Of a DNA stretch of 64,000 bases, positions 34,040 to 42,957 are shown one piece after another. Source of the DNA: Streptomyces aurantiacus (GTDB lineage Bacteria > Actinomycetota > Actinomycetes > Streptomycetales > Streptomycetaceae); assembly GCF_027107535.1 (NCBI RefSeq), contig NZ_CP114283.1, positions 9,424,001 through 9,488,000 of the forward strand, in the 5' to 3' direction. The notes beneath the pieces are model-generated. The model was given only the letters and a program-made list of their open reading frames with translations. It ran no database searches and was not told the origin of the DNA. Numbering within the stretch: the first letter of the stretch is position 1; the number at the start of each line of letters is the position of its first letter. Both the position numbers and the translations under genes were made by a program.

Positions 34040-35048
34040 GGCCGACCGCCTCCTTCCGCTGTTCGTCGCCGTTCTTCGGGTCCGGCTGCACCTGGGCGTC
34101 CCTGGCCGCCTGTTCGTCGCTGTCCTTGAAGACCTCCGCGATGTGGTGCCTGCGCTGCTCCATGCGCACCAGCCCGAGGCCGAGGTCGGCGACGACGTCC
34201 CGGACGAGGTCGTACGTCTCCTCGCCCTGCGCGGTGAGCAGGAGGATGTGGCCCGCGCCCGGGAGTCCGCTGCCGTCGTGGGTGTCGATCCCGCGCGCCT
34301 GCAGCACGTCGCGCAGTGCGCCGGTGCCGTCCGGGTGCTCGTCCGTGTCGGTGACCTCGACCGCGAGGATCGCCGTGCTCTGCGTGAAGTCCGTGGTGGA
34401 GCTGGACCGCAGGAGCTTGCCGCCGTCGATGACGACGACGTGGTCGCAGGTGCGCTCCAGCTCGCCGAGCAGGTGCGAGGTGACCAGGACGGAGATGCCG
34501 AAGTCGGTGTGGATGCGGCGGATCAGGCCGAGCATCTCGTCGCGGCCGACCGGGTCGAGGCCGTTCGTCGGCTCGTCGAGGAAGACCAGCTGGGGGTCGT
34601 GGACCAGCGCCTGGGCGAGTTTCACGCGCTGTTTCATGCCCGTCGAGTAGCCGCCGATGGGGCGGTACCGCTCCTCGTAGAGGCCGACGTGGCGCAGCGT
34701 GTCCGCGGTGCGCTCGCGGGCCGCCGCCGGGGGCAGGCCGGACATGCGCGCCATGTGGACGACGAACTCGGTGGCCGAGACGTCCGGCGGCAGACAGTCG
34801 TGCTCGGGCATGTATCCGACGCGCTCACGGATGTCGCCGCCCTTGGTGGCGACATCGAGTCCGAGCACCGCGGCGCGGCCCTCGGTGGCGGGGGACAGAC
34901 CCAGCAGGATCTTGATCAGTGTGGACTTGCCGGCTCCGTTGGCTCCGACGAGTCCGGTCACACCGGGTCCGACGTCCACGGAGAGCCGGTCAAGAGCGGT
35001 CACCCTCGGGAACCGCTTGCTCAGGCTTTCGGTCGCGATCACAGTCAC
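34029..35048 (-). CDS. ABC transporter ATP-binding subunit
   Basis: 339 residues, GTG start. Walker A GANGAGKST, signature YSTGMKQR, Walker B LVFLDEPTNGLD and switch His in VTSHLLGELE are intact. A C-terminal extension (DEHPDGTGALRDVLQARGID onward) is longer than usual and ends with a charged tail. It is the first gene of the four-gene exporter operon. The divergent region of 279 bases upstream contains a TTTTCCACA DnaA-like box at 35220 and the promoter of the M24 gene. Confidence 0.93.
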   Translation of the reverse strand: MTVIATESLSKRFPRVTALDRLSVDVGPGVTGLVGANGAGKSTLIKILLGLSPATEGRAAVLGLDVATKGGDIRERVGYMPEHDCLPPDVSATEFVVHMARMSGLPPAAARERTADTLRHVGLYEERYRPIGGYSTGMKQRVKLAQALVHDPQLVFLDEPTNGLDPVGRDEMLGLIRRIHTDFGISVLVTSHLLGELERTCDHVVVIDGGKLLRSSSTTDFTQSTAILAVEVTDTDEHPDGTGALRDVLQARGIDTHDGSGLPGAGHILLLTAQGEETYDLVRDVVADLGLGLVRMEQRRHHIAEVFKDSDEQAARDAQVQPDPKNGDEQRKEAVGHGG

Positions 35049-35327
35049 GATTCGAAGGTAGTGGCGCAGGCCACATCACACATCAGACCTGGGAGCTGTA
35101 TCGCCGTCACTCTCCAGTCGTACGGGCCCGTAGGGGTTGCCCTGAGGTCGGACAACCGGCGGCCGCCGCCCGGCATCGAGCGGCGGTCCGTCTTACCGGG
35201 TTGTCCCCATCGACGCGGTTTTCCACAGGCCGCGTGCCCGCCTCTTGACGCAGCCTCCAACAATTGTCACATTCATCAGTGTCAAGTTACGGGCGCGTAC
35301 GGCAGTCGGCTTGGAACGGACGGTGGC

Positions 35328-36176
35328 ATGACCTCAGCAGTGGCCCCACCGGGCGAACTCACCGCGGAGCTGCGCGGGTTCCGTGACGTGCAGCGGCTCG
35401 CGTACGCATGCGCGGAGGCGGTCGCCGCTCGGCTGGAGCCGGGGGTGACCGAGCGCAAGGCGGCACGTATGCAGCGCGAGTGGCTGCGTGAGCGCGGGGT
35501 CCGGGACTGGTTCCATCTGCCCTTCGCCTGGTTCGGGGACCGCACGGCGTTCGCGGGCTTCCGGATCCCGTTGCAGTTCTTCCCCACGAGCAGGCGGCTG
35601 GAGCGGGGCATGCCGTTCATCCTCGACCTGGCGCCGGTCCACAGAGGCTTCACCGCGGACATCGGATACTCCGGCTCACTGGGACCGAACGCGGTGCAGG
35701 ACAGGCTGCTCGCCGATCTGGAGGCGCACCGCGAGCTGATCCTGCGCGAGGTGCGCGAGCGGCGCCCGCTGCGCGAGATCTACGAGGACGTGGACCGGCT
35801 CATGGCCCGCCAGGGGTACGCGAACCGCCATCGGGCCTACCCCTTCGGTGTGATCGCCCACAAGGTCGACCGCGTGCGGCAGCGGCGCTGGTCGCCGCAC
35901 CTGTTCGGTTTCGGGACCCAGTCGCTCAAGGGCCTGGCGGCCGACGCGGTCCACGGCCACCGCGACGGCTGGTCCCCCCTGTGGTCGCCGTACCGCTTCT
36001 CGGACCACCCGCCGCACGCGGGCCTGTGGGCGGTCGAGCCGCATCTGGGATTCCGGGGCACGGGCGCGAAGTTCGAGGAGATCCTGGTGGTCACCGACTC
36101 CAGGGACCCCGAGCAGAGCGCGTTCTGGCTGGACGACGATCTGCCGCACGTGCGGCGCTGGGCGGAGGACAAGTGA
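35328..36176 (+). CDS. M24 family metallopeptidase
   Basis: 282 residues from ATG 35328. A single pita-bread domain. Likely metal ligands are the Asp pair in DLAPVHRGFTADIG (spaced 11, as in the family), His in GVIAHKVD, Glu in WAVEPHLG and Glu in AKFEEILVV. It lacks the N-terminal domain of true prolidases, so is nearer to methionine-aminopeptidase-like Xaa-Pro enzymes. Its stop overlaps the GTG of the fused hydrolase/SDR gene, so it heads that operon. Substrate unknown. Confidence 0.85.
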   Translation: MTSAVAPPGELTAELRGFRDVQRLAYACAEAVAARLEPGVTERKAARMQREWLRERGVRDWFHLPFAWFGDRTAFAGFRIPLQFFPTSRRLERGMPFILDLAPVHRGFTADIGYSGSLGPNAVQDRLLADLEAHRELILREVRERRPLREIYEDVDRLMARQGYANRHRAYPFGVIAHKVDRVRQRRWSPHLFGFGTQSLKGLAADAVHGHRDGWSPLWSPYRFSDHPPHAGLWAVEPHLGFRGTGAKFEEILVVTDSRDPEQSAFWLDDDLPHVRRWAEDK

Positions 36177-37927
36177 CCCTTCACGGTGCGCGCGAGCGCT
36201 GGGTACGGACGGGCGGCATCGAGCTGTGTGTCGCGGAGTGGGGCGATCCGAAGCGGCCCACGGTGGTGCTCGTGCACGGCTATCCGGACTCCAAGGAGGT
36301 GTGGTCCGAGGTCGTGGCGCGCCTGGCGGAGCGCTTCCACGTGGTGCTCTACGACGTGCGCGGCCACGGCAGGTCCACCGCGCCCAGGCCGCTGCGGGGC
36401 GGGTTCACCCTGGAGAAGCTGACGGACGACTTCCTGGCGGTCGTGGACGCGGTCAGCCCGGGCCGGCCGGTGCATCTGGTGGGCCACGACTGGGGCTCCG
36501 TGCAGGGCTGGGAGTTCACCACGGTCAAGCGCACGGAGGGGCGGATCGCCTCCTTCACGTCGATGTCCGGGCCGTCCCTCGACCACTTCGGACACTGGAT
36601 CAAAAAGCGCGTGTCCCGCCCGACACCCCGCAGGGTCGGTCAACTGCTCGGGCAGGGCGCCAAATCCTGGTACGTGTACCTGCTGCACACCCCTGTTCTG
36701 CCCGAACTCGCCTGGCGCGGCCCGCTCGGCAAGCAGTGGCCCAAGCTCCTGCGGCGGCTGGAGAAGGTTCCCGCGGACGGCTACCCGACCCCGTCGCTGC
36801 CCGCGGACGCGGCCCACGGCGCCTGGCTGTACCGGGACAACGTCCGGCCGCGCCTGCGCAGGCCGCGCACCGACGCGTACGCGCACGCGCCCGTGCAGCT
36901 CATCACGCCGCTCGGAGACGCGTTCCTGTCGGAGAAGCTCTATGACGAACTGGAGCTGTGGGCACCGCGACTGGTGCGCCGCACCCTCCCGGCGAAGCAC
37001 TGGATCCCCCGCACCCGGCCCGACCAGCTGGCCGCCTGGATCACCGACTTCGTGACCACCACCGAGAGCGGCCGGCCCGCACCGACGGTGAGCGGCCCGC
37101 ACGCCGACCGCTTCGGCGGGCAGCTCGTGCTGGTCACCGGCGCGGGCAGCGGCATCGGCCGGGCCACCGCCTTCGCGTTCGCCGAGGCCGGCGCGCGCGT
37201 GGTGGCCGTCGACCGGGACGCGGAGAGCGCGGCGCGCACCGCGGAACTGTCCCTCCTCATCGGCGCCCCCGAGGCCTGGGCCGAGACCGTCGACGTCTCG
37301 GACGAGCAGGCCATGGAGAAACTCGCCTCGAAGGTCGCCGCGGAGTACGGGGTGGTCGACGTACTGGTGAACAACGCCGGGATCGGGCTGTCCGGCTCCT
37401 TCCTGGACACCTCCGTGGAGGACTGGCGGAAGGTCCTCGACGTCAATCTGTGGGGTGTGATCCACGGCTGCCGGCTCTTCGGGAAGCAGATGGCCGAGCG
37501 CGGGCAGGGCGGCCACATCGTCAACACCGCGTCGGCGGCCGCGTATCTGCCGTCGAAGGCGCTTCCCGCCTACAGCACCTCCAAGGCGGCGGTACTGATG
37601 CTCAGCGAGTGCCTGCGCGCCGAACTGGCGGGCCAGGGCATCGGGGTGTCGGCGATCTGCCCCGGATTCGTCAACACCAACATCACCTCCACCGCCCGCT
37701 TCACGGGAGTAGACGCCGAAGAGGAGAAACGACGCCAGAAGAGGTCCGCGCGGCTGTACGGGCTGCGTAACTACCCGCCGGAGAAGGTCGCCGAGGCAGT
37801 CCTGCGGGCCGTCGTCCGCAACCAGGCCGTGGTGCCCGTGACGGCGGAGGCGCGCGGCGGCCGTCTCATGTCCCGTTTCACTCCCGGGGCAGTGCGCGCG
37901 ATCGCACGGATGGAGCCACCGCTGTGA
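36173..37927 (+). CDS. Alpha/beta hydrolase (epoxide-hydrolase-like)-short-chain dehydrogenase fusion
   Basis: 584 residues from GTG 36173. Residues about 20-290 are an alpha/beta hydrolase: oxyanion HGYPDS, nucleophile elbow GHDWGS (Asp nucleophile, as in epoxide hydrolases) and a late His in LPAKHWIPR. Residues about 325-584 form an SDR: TGAGSGIGRA nucleotide loop, NNAG, and the catalytic Ser, Tyr, Lys in NTASAAAYLPSKALPAYSTSK. The two-domain order matches mycobacterial EphD, which is linked to mycolic-acid and lipid epoxide handling. It is coupled to the M24 gene before it and to the metal-dependent hydrolase after it (GTGA overlaps at both ends). Confidence 0.92.
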   Translation: MTLHGARERWVRTGGIELCVAEWGDPKRPTVVLVHGYPDSKEVWSEVVARLAERFHVVLYDVRGHGRSTAPRPLRGGFTLEKLTDDFLAVVDAVSPGRPVHLVGHDWGSVQGWEFTTVKRTEGRIASFTSMSGPSLDHFGHWIKKRVSRPTPRRVGQLLGQGAKSWYVYLLHTPVLPELAWRGPLGKQWPKLLRRLEKVPADGYPTPSLPADAAHGAWLYRDNVRPRLRRPRTDAYAHAPVQLITPLGDAFLSEKLYDELELWAPRLVRRTLPAKHWIPRTRPDQLAAWITDFVTTTESGRPAPTVSGPHADRFGGQLVLVTGAGSGIGRATAFAFAEAGARVVAVDRDAESAARTAELSLLIGAPEAWAETVDVSDEQAMEKLASKVAAEYGVVDVLVNNAGIGLSGSFLDTSVEDWRKVLDVNLWGVIHGCRLFGKQMAERGQGGHIVNTASAAAYLPSKALPAYSTSKAAVLMLSECLRAELAGQGIGVSAICPGFVNTNITSTARFTGVDAEEEKRRQKRSARLYGLRNYPPEKVAEAVLRAVVRNQAVVPVTAEARGGRLMSRFTPGAVRAIARMEPPL

Positions 37928-38826
37928 CCGAACAGCACGCCATCGCACCCCGACGGGTGTCCTTCGACTGGGAGGAGACCCCGCTCCACTGGATACCGGA
38001 CGAGCCGACCGCGACCCACGTCATCAACGTGCTGCATCTGCTGCTGCCGGCGGGGAAGCGGTGGTTCGTCAAGGTCTTCAAGGAAGGCCTGCCGCTGGTC
38101 ACCGACCCCGAACTCCTCAAGGACGTCAAGGGGTTCATGGGCCAGGAGGCGACGCACAGCGTGCAGCACTCGTACGTGCTGGACCACCTGGCGGCGCAGC
38201 GGCTGGACACGGACGCGTACACGAAGCACGTCGAGTTCCTCTTCCGGAGGATCCTGGGCGAGGCTCCGCCGCTGGGCGCCCTGATACCGGACCGGGAGTG
38301 GCTGCGCTTCCGGCTCTCGGTGATCGCGGCGATAGAGCAGTTCACCGCGGTGCTGGGCGACTGGGTGCTGGCCGCCCAGGGGCTGGACGACGCCGGGTCC
38401 GACGAGGTCATGCTCGACCTGCTGCGCTGGCACGGCGCCGAGGAGGTGGAGCATCGTGCGGTCGCCTTCGACATGTACCAGCACTGCGGCGGTGAGGGCC
38501 TGCCGCGGTACGCGCGCCGGGTGGCGGGCATGGCGGTCACAGCACCTGTGATGCTGTACATGTGGGCGTGGGGCGCGGCCTATCTGATACGCAACGACCC
38601 CCAGCTCGCGGGGCGGCTGCGTTATTCGCTCGGTGCGCACAACCGGGCGGTGCGCAAGGGGCTGCTGCCCACGTGGAAGGAGCTCGGCTCAGCCGTACCG
38701 CGCTATCTGCGGCGCTCGTACCATCCCTCGCAGGAGGGCTCGATGCGCCGCGCGGCCGAGTATCTGGCGCGGTCGCCCGCGGCTCGGGCGGCTGTGGGGG
38801 CGATCGGCAGGGCGGCGATCGCGTAG
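37924..38826 (+). CDS. Metal-dependent hydrolase (PF10118-type, di-iron ferritin-like)
   Basis: 300 residues, GTG start overlapping the EphD-like gene. A mostly helical protein with FMGQEATHSVQHSYVLDHL and LRWHGAEEVEHRAVAFDMYQ, two helix pairs each bearing Glu and ExxH-like metal ligands. This is the PF10118 family, usually annotated 'metal-dependent hydrolase'; the ligand pattern suggests a di-iron oxygenase-like site. Next genes upstream (EphD-like) and downstream (MerR) are in the same run, which suggests a lipid or xenobiotic modification pathway. The reaction is not known. Confidence 0.85.
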   Translation: MTEQHAIAPRRVSFDWEETPLHWIPDEPTATHVINVLHLLLPAGKRWFVKVFKEGLPLVTDPELLKDVKGFMGQEATHSVQHSYVLDHLAAQRLDTDAYTKHVEFLFRRILGEAPPLGALIPDREWLRFRLSVIAAIEQFTAVLGDWVLAAQGLDDAGSDEVMLDLLRWHGAEEVEHRAVAFDMYQHCGGEGLPRYARRVAGMAVTAPVMLYMWAWGAAYLIRNDPQLAGRLRYSLGAHNRAVRKGLLPTWKELGSAVPRYLRRSYHPSQEGSMRRAAEYLARSPAARAAVGAIGRAAIA

Positions 38827-38869
38827 CGACGGGACTTCGGGACGACGGGGACCCGGGAGGGCAGGAACC

Positions 38870-39814
38870 GTGATCGACGAGTCGGCCGGCGTGGCGTACC
38901 GGATCGAGGACCTGGCGCACCACAGTGGCGCCACGGTCCGGACGATCCGCGCCTACCAGGACCGCGGGCTGCTCCCCCGCCCGGAGCGGCGCGGTCGCGC
39001 CAACGTCTATTCCACTGCGCACCTTGCCCGGCTTCGGCAGATCGCGGACCTGCTGGACCGCGGTTACACCCTGGCCTCCATCAAGGAACTCCTGGAGGCC
39101 TGGGACGCCGGGCGCGGCCTCGGAGGCGTGCTCGGTCTGGTCGCGGAGATCGACGGGCCGTGGACGGACGAGGAGGCGGTCCGTATCTCGCGGGCCGAGC
39201 TCGACGAGCGGTTCGGTGGCGACCCGGACGACGCGGCGGTGGCCGACGCGGTGGAGCTCGGCGTGCTCGAACGGATACCGGGACAGGAGGACATGTTTCT
39301 CGTCCCCAGCCCTCAAGAGCTGGCGGTGGCAGCGGAGTTGTACGAGGCGGGCGTCCCTCTGTCGGCGATCTCGGGCCATTTGCGGGAGTTGAGGGGCCAG
39401 GTCGAGCACATCGCCTCGCGCTTCCTGGAGTTCACCACCGAGCACGTCTTCGCCCGGTATCTCGGCGAACATCCCCCGACCGACACCGACGCCGCCGAGG
39501 CGGCCGAGCTCGTACGGCGACTGCGGCCGCTCGCACGGCAGACGGTGGACGCCGAACTGGCGCGGGCCATGCGGTTGTTCGCCCATCGGCAGCTGCGCCG
39601 GCATCTCGGTGCGGAACAACCCCCCGCGGGTGCGGAGGAGACACGTACCGTGTCGGTGCCGGCCACGACAATGGCCGCCGTGGAAGGGCTTGTCGGCGCG
39701 GAGCAGGCGTCCGAGTTCATCGCTCTGGCGGCCGAACGCGAGGTCAGGGCCCGGACGTTGGACGCACTGGCCGCAAACCATGTGCAGGCGGCCAATATTG
39801 ACGAACCGGCCTGA
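38870..39814 (+). CDS. MerR-family transcriptional regulator
   Basis: 314 residues from GTG 38870 with GGGAGGGCAGGA before it. An N-terminal MerR helix-turn-helix (YRIEDLAHHSGATVRTIRAY, QDRGLLPRPERRGRANVYS) is followed by a long effector domain of about 230 residues, larger than metal-sensing MerR. It lacks the Cys pair of metal sensors, so a small organic effector is likely. It ends the M24-EphD-hydrolase run, 43 bases after the di-iron-like gene, and probably controls it. A hairpin with a DnaA box follows the stop. Confidence 0.9.
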   Translation: MIDESAGVAYRIEDLAHHSGATVRTIRAYQDRGLLPRPERRGRANVYSTAHLARLRQIADLLDRGYTLASIKELLEAWDAGRGLGGVLGLVAEIDGPWTDEEAVRISRAELDERFGGDPDDAAVADAVELGVLERIPGQEDMFLVPSPQELAVAAELYEAGVPLSAISGHLRELRGQVEHIASRFLEFTTEHVFARYLGEHPPTDTDAAEAAELVRRLRPLARQTVDAELARAMRLFAHRQLRRHLGAEQPPAGAEETRTVSVPATTMAAVEGLVGAEQASEFIALAAEREVRARTLDALAANHVQAANIDEPA

Positions 39815-39826
39815 ACTGTCGGCCAG

Positions 39827-39880
39827 TTGTCCACAGAATCTCCAACTGGCCCTGTGGATAACGCATTTGGCTGTGGATCA
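39827..39880. promoter_or_regulatory. Second DnaA-box cluster
   Basis: TTGTCCACA (39827-39835), TTATCCACA (reverse, 39853-39861) and TGATCCACA (reverse, 39872-39880) lie within 54 bases. The first is partly inside a 9-bp hairpin (GGCCAGTTG/CAACTGGCC, 39821-39851) that may also be the merR terminator. It lies just upstream of the 2'-phosphotransferase gene. Confidence 0.8.
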
Positions 39881-39900
39881 AACCTCTGAGTCAAAATCAA

Positions 39901-40584
39901 ATGCGTGATGAGCGTCTCTCCAGGCAATCTGACTGGATGAACGAAGGCGACATCGACGACAGTGACGAGAACGGTGTGGGCGAGAACGGAGTGAGCCCGG
40001 GCGGTGGGAGCGCGAGCGGGGCTCGCCGGGGCGGGGTGGACGAGCGGCGCACCGTGAGGGTGTCGAAGTACCTCTCCAAGCATCTGCGGCACCAGCCCGA
40101 GCGGATCGGGCTCACGCTCGACGAGGGCGGCTGGGTGGAGATCGGCATGCTGATGTCCGCGGCGGCCGCGCACGGCTTCCGGTTCACCCGCGGCGAGCTC
40201 GATCACGTGGTGGCCACCAACGACAAGCGGCGCTTCGCGATCGAGGGCACGCGGATCCGCGCCAGCCAGGGCCACTCCGTGGCGGTCGACCTGGGACTGC
40301 CGTCGGCGACCCCGCCCGCGTACCTCTACCACGGCACCGTCGCCCGCAGTCTGGACGCGATCCGCGCCGAGGGCCTGCGGCCCATGAACCGGCACGACGT
40401 CCATCTCTCGGCCGACCGCGAGACGGCGACCCGCGTCGGCGCCCGCCGCGGCCGTCCCGTCGTGCTCTCCGTGGACGCCGGCGCCATGGACCGTGACGGC
40501 CATGTTTTCCGGGTCAGCGCCAACGGCGTCTGGCTCACGGCCGCGGTGCCTCCGGACTACCTGCGGTTCCCGGCCACGCACTGA
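39901..40584 (+). CDS. kptA: RNA 2'-phosphotransferase (Tpt1/KptA)
   Basis: 227 residues from ATG 39901; ATG 39937 is a possible later start and neither has a good ribosome site. Tpt1 enzymes remove a 2'-phosphate from RNA using NAD+. The core is VSKYLSKHLRHQPERIGLTL, then RFAIEGTRIRASQGHS, YHGTVARSLDAIRAEGL, the HLSADRETATRVGARRG loop and VFRVSANGVWLT. The first 45 residues are Asp/Glu/Gly-rich and unlike the family. Bacterial substrates are unclear since there is no known 2'-phosphate splice product; NAD+-dependent removal of RNA or ADP-ribosyl modifications has been proposed for the family. Monocistronic. Confidence 0.93.
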   Translation: MRDERLSRQSDWMNEGDIDDSDENGVGENGVSPGGGSASGARRGGVDERRTVRVSKYLSKHLRHQPERIGLTLDEGGWVEIGMLMSAAAAHGFRFTRGELDHVVATNDKRRFAIEGTRIRASQGHSVAVDLGLPSATPPAYLYHGTVARSLDAIRAEGLRPMNRHDVHLSADRETATRVGARRGRPVVLSVDAGAMDRDGHVFRVSANGVWLTAAVPPDYLRFPATH

Positions 40585-40630
40585 CCGGCCGAACCAGGCA
40601 GTCCGGCGGGTCCTGGACGGCCCGGTCGGT

Positions 40631-40738
40631 CGGCTGTCCCGGGCGATCCGGTCACGTCGGCTGTCCCGGGCGATCCGGTCACGTCGGCCGCTCCGGGCGA
40701 GGCAGTCACGCCGGCCGTCCGCAGTGAGCCGGCCACGT
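40631..40738 (+). repeat. 27-bp tandem repeat, four copies
   Basis: The first two copies (40631-40657, 40658-40684) are identical; the third and fourth are degenerate, and a partial fifth follows. They lie after the 2'-phosphotransferase stop. Because 27 is a multiple of three, one frame reads a repeating 9-residue peptide, but there is no gene evidence. Confidence 0.75.
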
Positions 40739-40867
40739 CGGCCGTCCGGCACGGGCGCCCGCCGTCTCGGCGCGCTCGGCCCGCCCGCCCCCGGCCGTCC
40801 GGCCGGACCCGGCGCCGCCCCTCGGCCGCTTCGGTGTGCCCCGTTGGCTGCGCTTAGGCTCTGAGGC

Positions 40868-41779
40868 ATGAGTCTGCGCCTGAGCACCGTGATCCTGCCG
40901 TACCTCCGCTGGCACGAGGGAGGACGTTCCACCTGGCAGCGCGCCGAGCAGCTCGGGTTCCACACCGCCTACACGTACGACCATCTGTCGTGGCGGACGT
41001 TCCGAGAAGGCCCCTGGTACGGCGCCGTGCCGACATTGACGGCCGCCGCGGGCGCCACCGACCGCCTGCGCCTGGGCACGCTGGTGACCTCACCGAACTT
41101 CCGGCACCCGGTGACCCTCGCCAAGGAGCTGGTCTCACTCGACGACATCTCCGGTGGCCGGTTCACGCTGGGCATCGGCGCGGGCGGTTCCGGCTTCGAC
41201 GCCACGACACTGTTGCGCGGCGACGAGGAGCCGTGGACGCCGCGCGAGCGGGCCGACCGCTTCGCCGAATTCGTACCGCTGCTCGACCGGCTGCTCACCG
41301 AGGACGCCGTGTCGTACGACGGCACGTTCTACTCGGCGCGCGAGGCCTACAACCTCCCCGGCTGTGTCCAGCGCCCCCGTCTGCCCTTCGCGGTGGCCGC
41401 CACCGGGCCGCGCGGTCTGAAGCTCGCCGCCGCGCACGGGCAGGCGTGGGTGACCACCGGCGACCCGAAGCTCTTCGAGTCGGGCACCCCCGAGCAGTCG
41501 CTCCATGCCCTTCGTGGCCAGCTGGAGAAGCTGGGCGCCGCCTGCGAGACGGCCGGCCGCGATGTGCGTGAGCTCGACAAGGTCCTGCTCACCGGCTTCA
41601 CCCCGGACCGCGGCCGTCCACTGGAGTCCCTCGACGCGTTCGTCGACTTCGCGGGCCGCCACATGGAACTGGGCTTCACGGACATCGTGATCCACTGGCC
41701 CATCCCGGACTCCGACTTCGCGGCGGACGAGAAGGTCTTCGAGCACATCGCGATGGAAGCGGTAGCCCAGCTCGGCTGA
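40868..41779 (+). CDS. LLM-class F420/flavin-dependent oxidoreductase
   Basis: 303 residues. A luciferase-like TIM barrel with [52 protein letters not shown] (the classic LLM segment) and [20 protein letters not shown]. It likely uses F420H2 or FMNH2; the [10 protein letters not shown] loop fits F420-type members. TAGGCT 8 bases before the ATG with no ribosome site suggests a leaderless transcript. It is alone on the plus strand; the substrate is unknown. Confidence 0.9.
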   Translation: MSLRLSTVILPYLRWHEGGRSTWQRAEQLGFHTAYTYDHLSWRTFREGPWYGAVPTLTAAAGATDRLRLGTLVTSPNFRHPVTLAKELVSLDDISGGRFTLGIGAGGSGFDATTLLRGDEEPWTPRERADRFAEFVPLLDRLLTEDAVSYDGTFYSAREAYNLPGCVQRPRLPFAVAATGPRGLKLAAAHGQAWVTTGDPKLFESGTPEQSLHALRGQLEKLGAACETAGRDVRELDKVLLTGFTPDRGRPLESLDAFVDFAGRHMELGFTDIVIHWPIPDSDFAADEKVFEHIAMEAVAQLG

Positions 41780-42044
41780 CGCCCGCTCCGGGACACGTCC
41801 GTCCGCCCACGCGCCCGAGGCCGCCTCGCTGGGATCGCTCCGGTGCGGACAGCGCCCCCTGGTCGGCCGCCCGAGCACCTGCCCGCGCGGCCGACCGCCC
41901 GACGTGCCCGACCGCCGCTCCGGTCGTCGCTCGGAAAGATCACAGAGCCGTCGTCTGCTCCGTGAAGGCGCAGGTGAGGGCACGGGTCACTCACCTGCGC
42001 GGACCGCCGCACGACCGTGCACGCGGGTACGCGAGAATGGCGGC

Positions 42045-42914
42045 GTGACCTCAGCGACCCGACGGCCCGGGACCCCGGCCTCCCCTCTCCCGCCCCGCCT
42101 GATCGCCACGGATCTCGACGGCACCCTGCTGCGCGACGACAAGTCCGTATCACCGCGCACGGTGGCCGCCCTGGCCGCCGCCGAGGACGCCGGCATCGAA
42201 GTCTTCTTCGTGACCGGGCGCCCGGCCCGCTGGATGGACGTCGTCAGCGATCACGTCCACGGTCACGGCCTCGCCATCTGCGGAAACGGCGCCGCAGTGG
42301 TCGATCTGCACGGCGGCCCCGGCGCCCACCGCTTCGTCAAGGTCCGGGAACTGGCGCGGGAGAACGCGCTCGACGCCGTGCGGCTGCTGCGCGACGCCGC
42401 TCCGGGCACCCTCTTCGCCATCGAGCAGACGTACGGCTTCTACCAGGAGCCCGCGTACCCGAAGCTGCACATGGAGGCCCCTGACGCCCTCGCGCCCGCC
42501 GAGAAGCTTCTGGCGTCGGACGCTCCGGGTGCCGATGAGCCGGTGCTCAAGATCCTCGCCTACCACCACGAGATCGCTCCGGACGACTTCCTCATGACCG
42601 CCCGCCTGGCCATCGGTGACCGGGCCGACGTGACCCGGTCCAGCCCCAGCGCCCTCCTGGAGATCAGCGGGCCCGGCGTATCGAAGGCCAGCACCCTCGC
42701 ACTGTGCTGCGCCGAGCGCGGTATCTCGCACGAAGAGGTCGTCGCCTTCGGTGACATGCCGAACGACGTGGAGATGCTCACCTGGGCGGGCACGTCGTAC
42801 GCGATGGGCAACGCGCATCCCGACGTGATCGCCGCCGCGTCCGGGCGTACGGCCGCCAACACCGAGGACGGCGTGGCGGTCGTGATCGAACGGATCCTCG
42901 CGGAGCACCGGTAG
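42045..42914 (+). CDS. HAD superfamily (Cof-type) phosphatase
   Basis: 289 residues from GTG 42045. Motif [26 protein letters not shown], Lys in GVSKASTLALCCAERG, and motif [14 protein letters not shown], with a Cof C2 cap between. It is a paralogue of the HAD gene at 29420 and shares the same motif IV. The substrate is unknown. A GAGAAT hexamer lies seven bases before the GTG and may be a -10 of a leaderless promoter. It is convergent with an M23 peptidase gene; a hairpin separates them. Confidence 0.9.
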   Translation: MTSATRRPGTPASPLPPRLIATDLDGTLLRDDKSVSPRTVAALAAAEDAGIEVFFVTGRPARWMDVVSDHVHGHGLAICGNGAAVVDLHGGPGAHRFVKVRELARENALDAVRLLRDAAPGTLFAIEQTYGFYQEPAYPKLHMEAPDALAPAEKLLASDAPGADEPVLKILAYHHEIAPDDFLMTARLAIGDRADVTRSSPSALLEISGPGVSKASTLALCCAERGISHEEVVAFGDMPNDVEMLTWAGTSYAMGNAHPDVIAAASGRTAANTEDGVAVVIERILAEHR

Positions 42915-42935
42915 GGCCCTCCGGCTCCCTCAGCC

Positions 42936-42957
42936 GTCAGCCTCCCCGGGGGCTGAC
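42936..42957. terminator. Hairpin between convergent HAD and M23 genes
   Basis: A 7-bp stem GTCAGCC/GGCTGAC with an 8-base loop overlaps the M23 stop codon. It is short, so its strength is uncertain. Confidence 0.45.

Noticed and set aside
40493..40864. Plus ORF covering the 27-bp repeats
   Set aside because: It is out of frame with kptA, Arg-rich, and has no support beyond being open.
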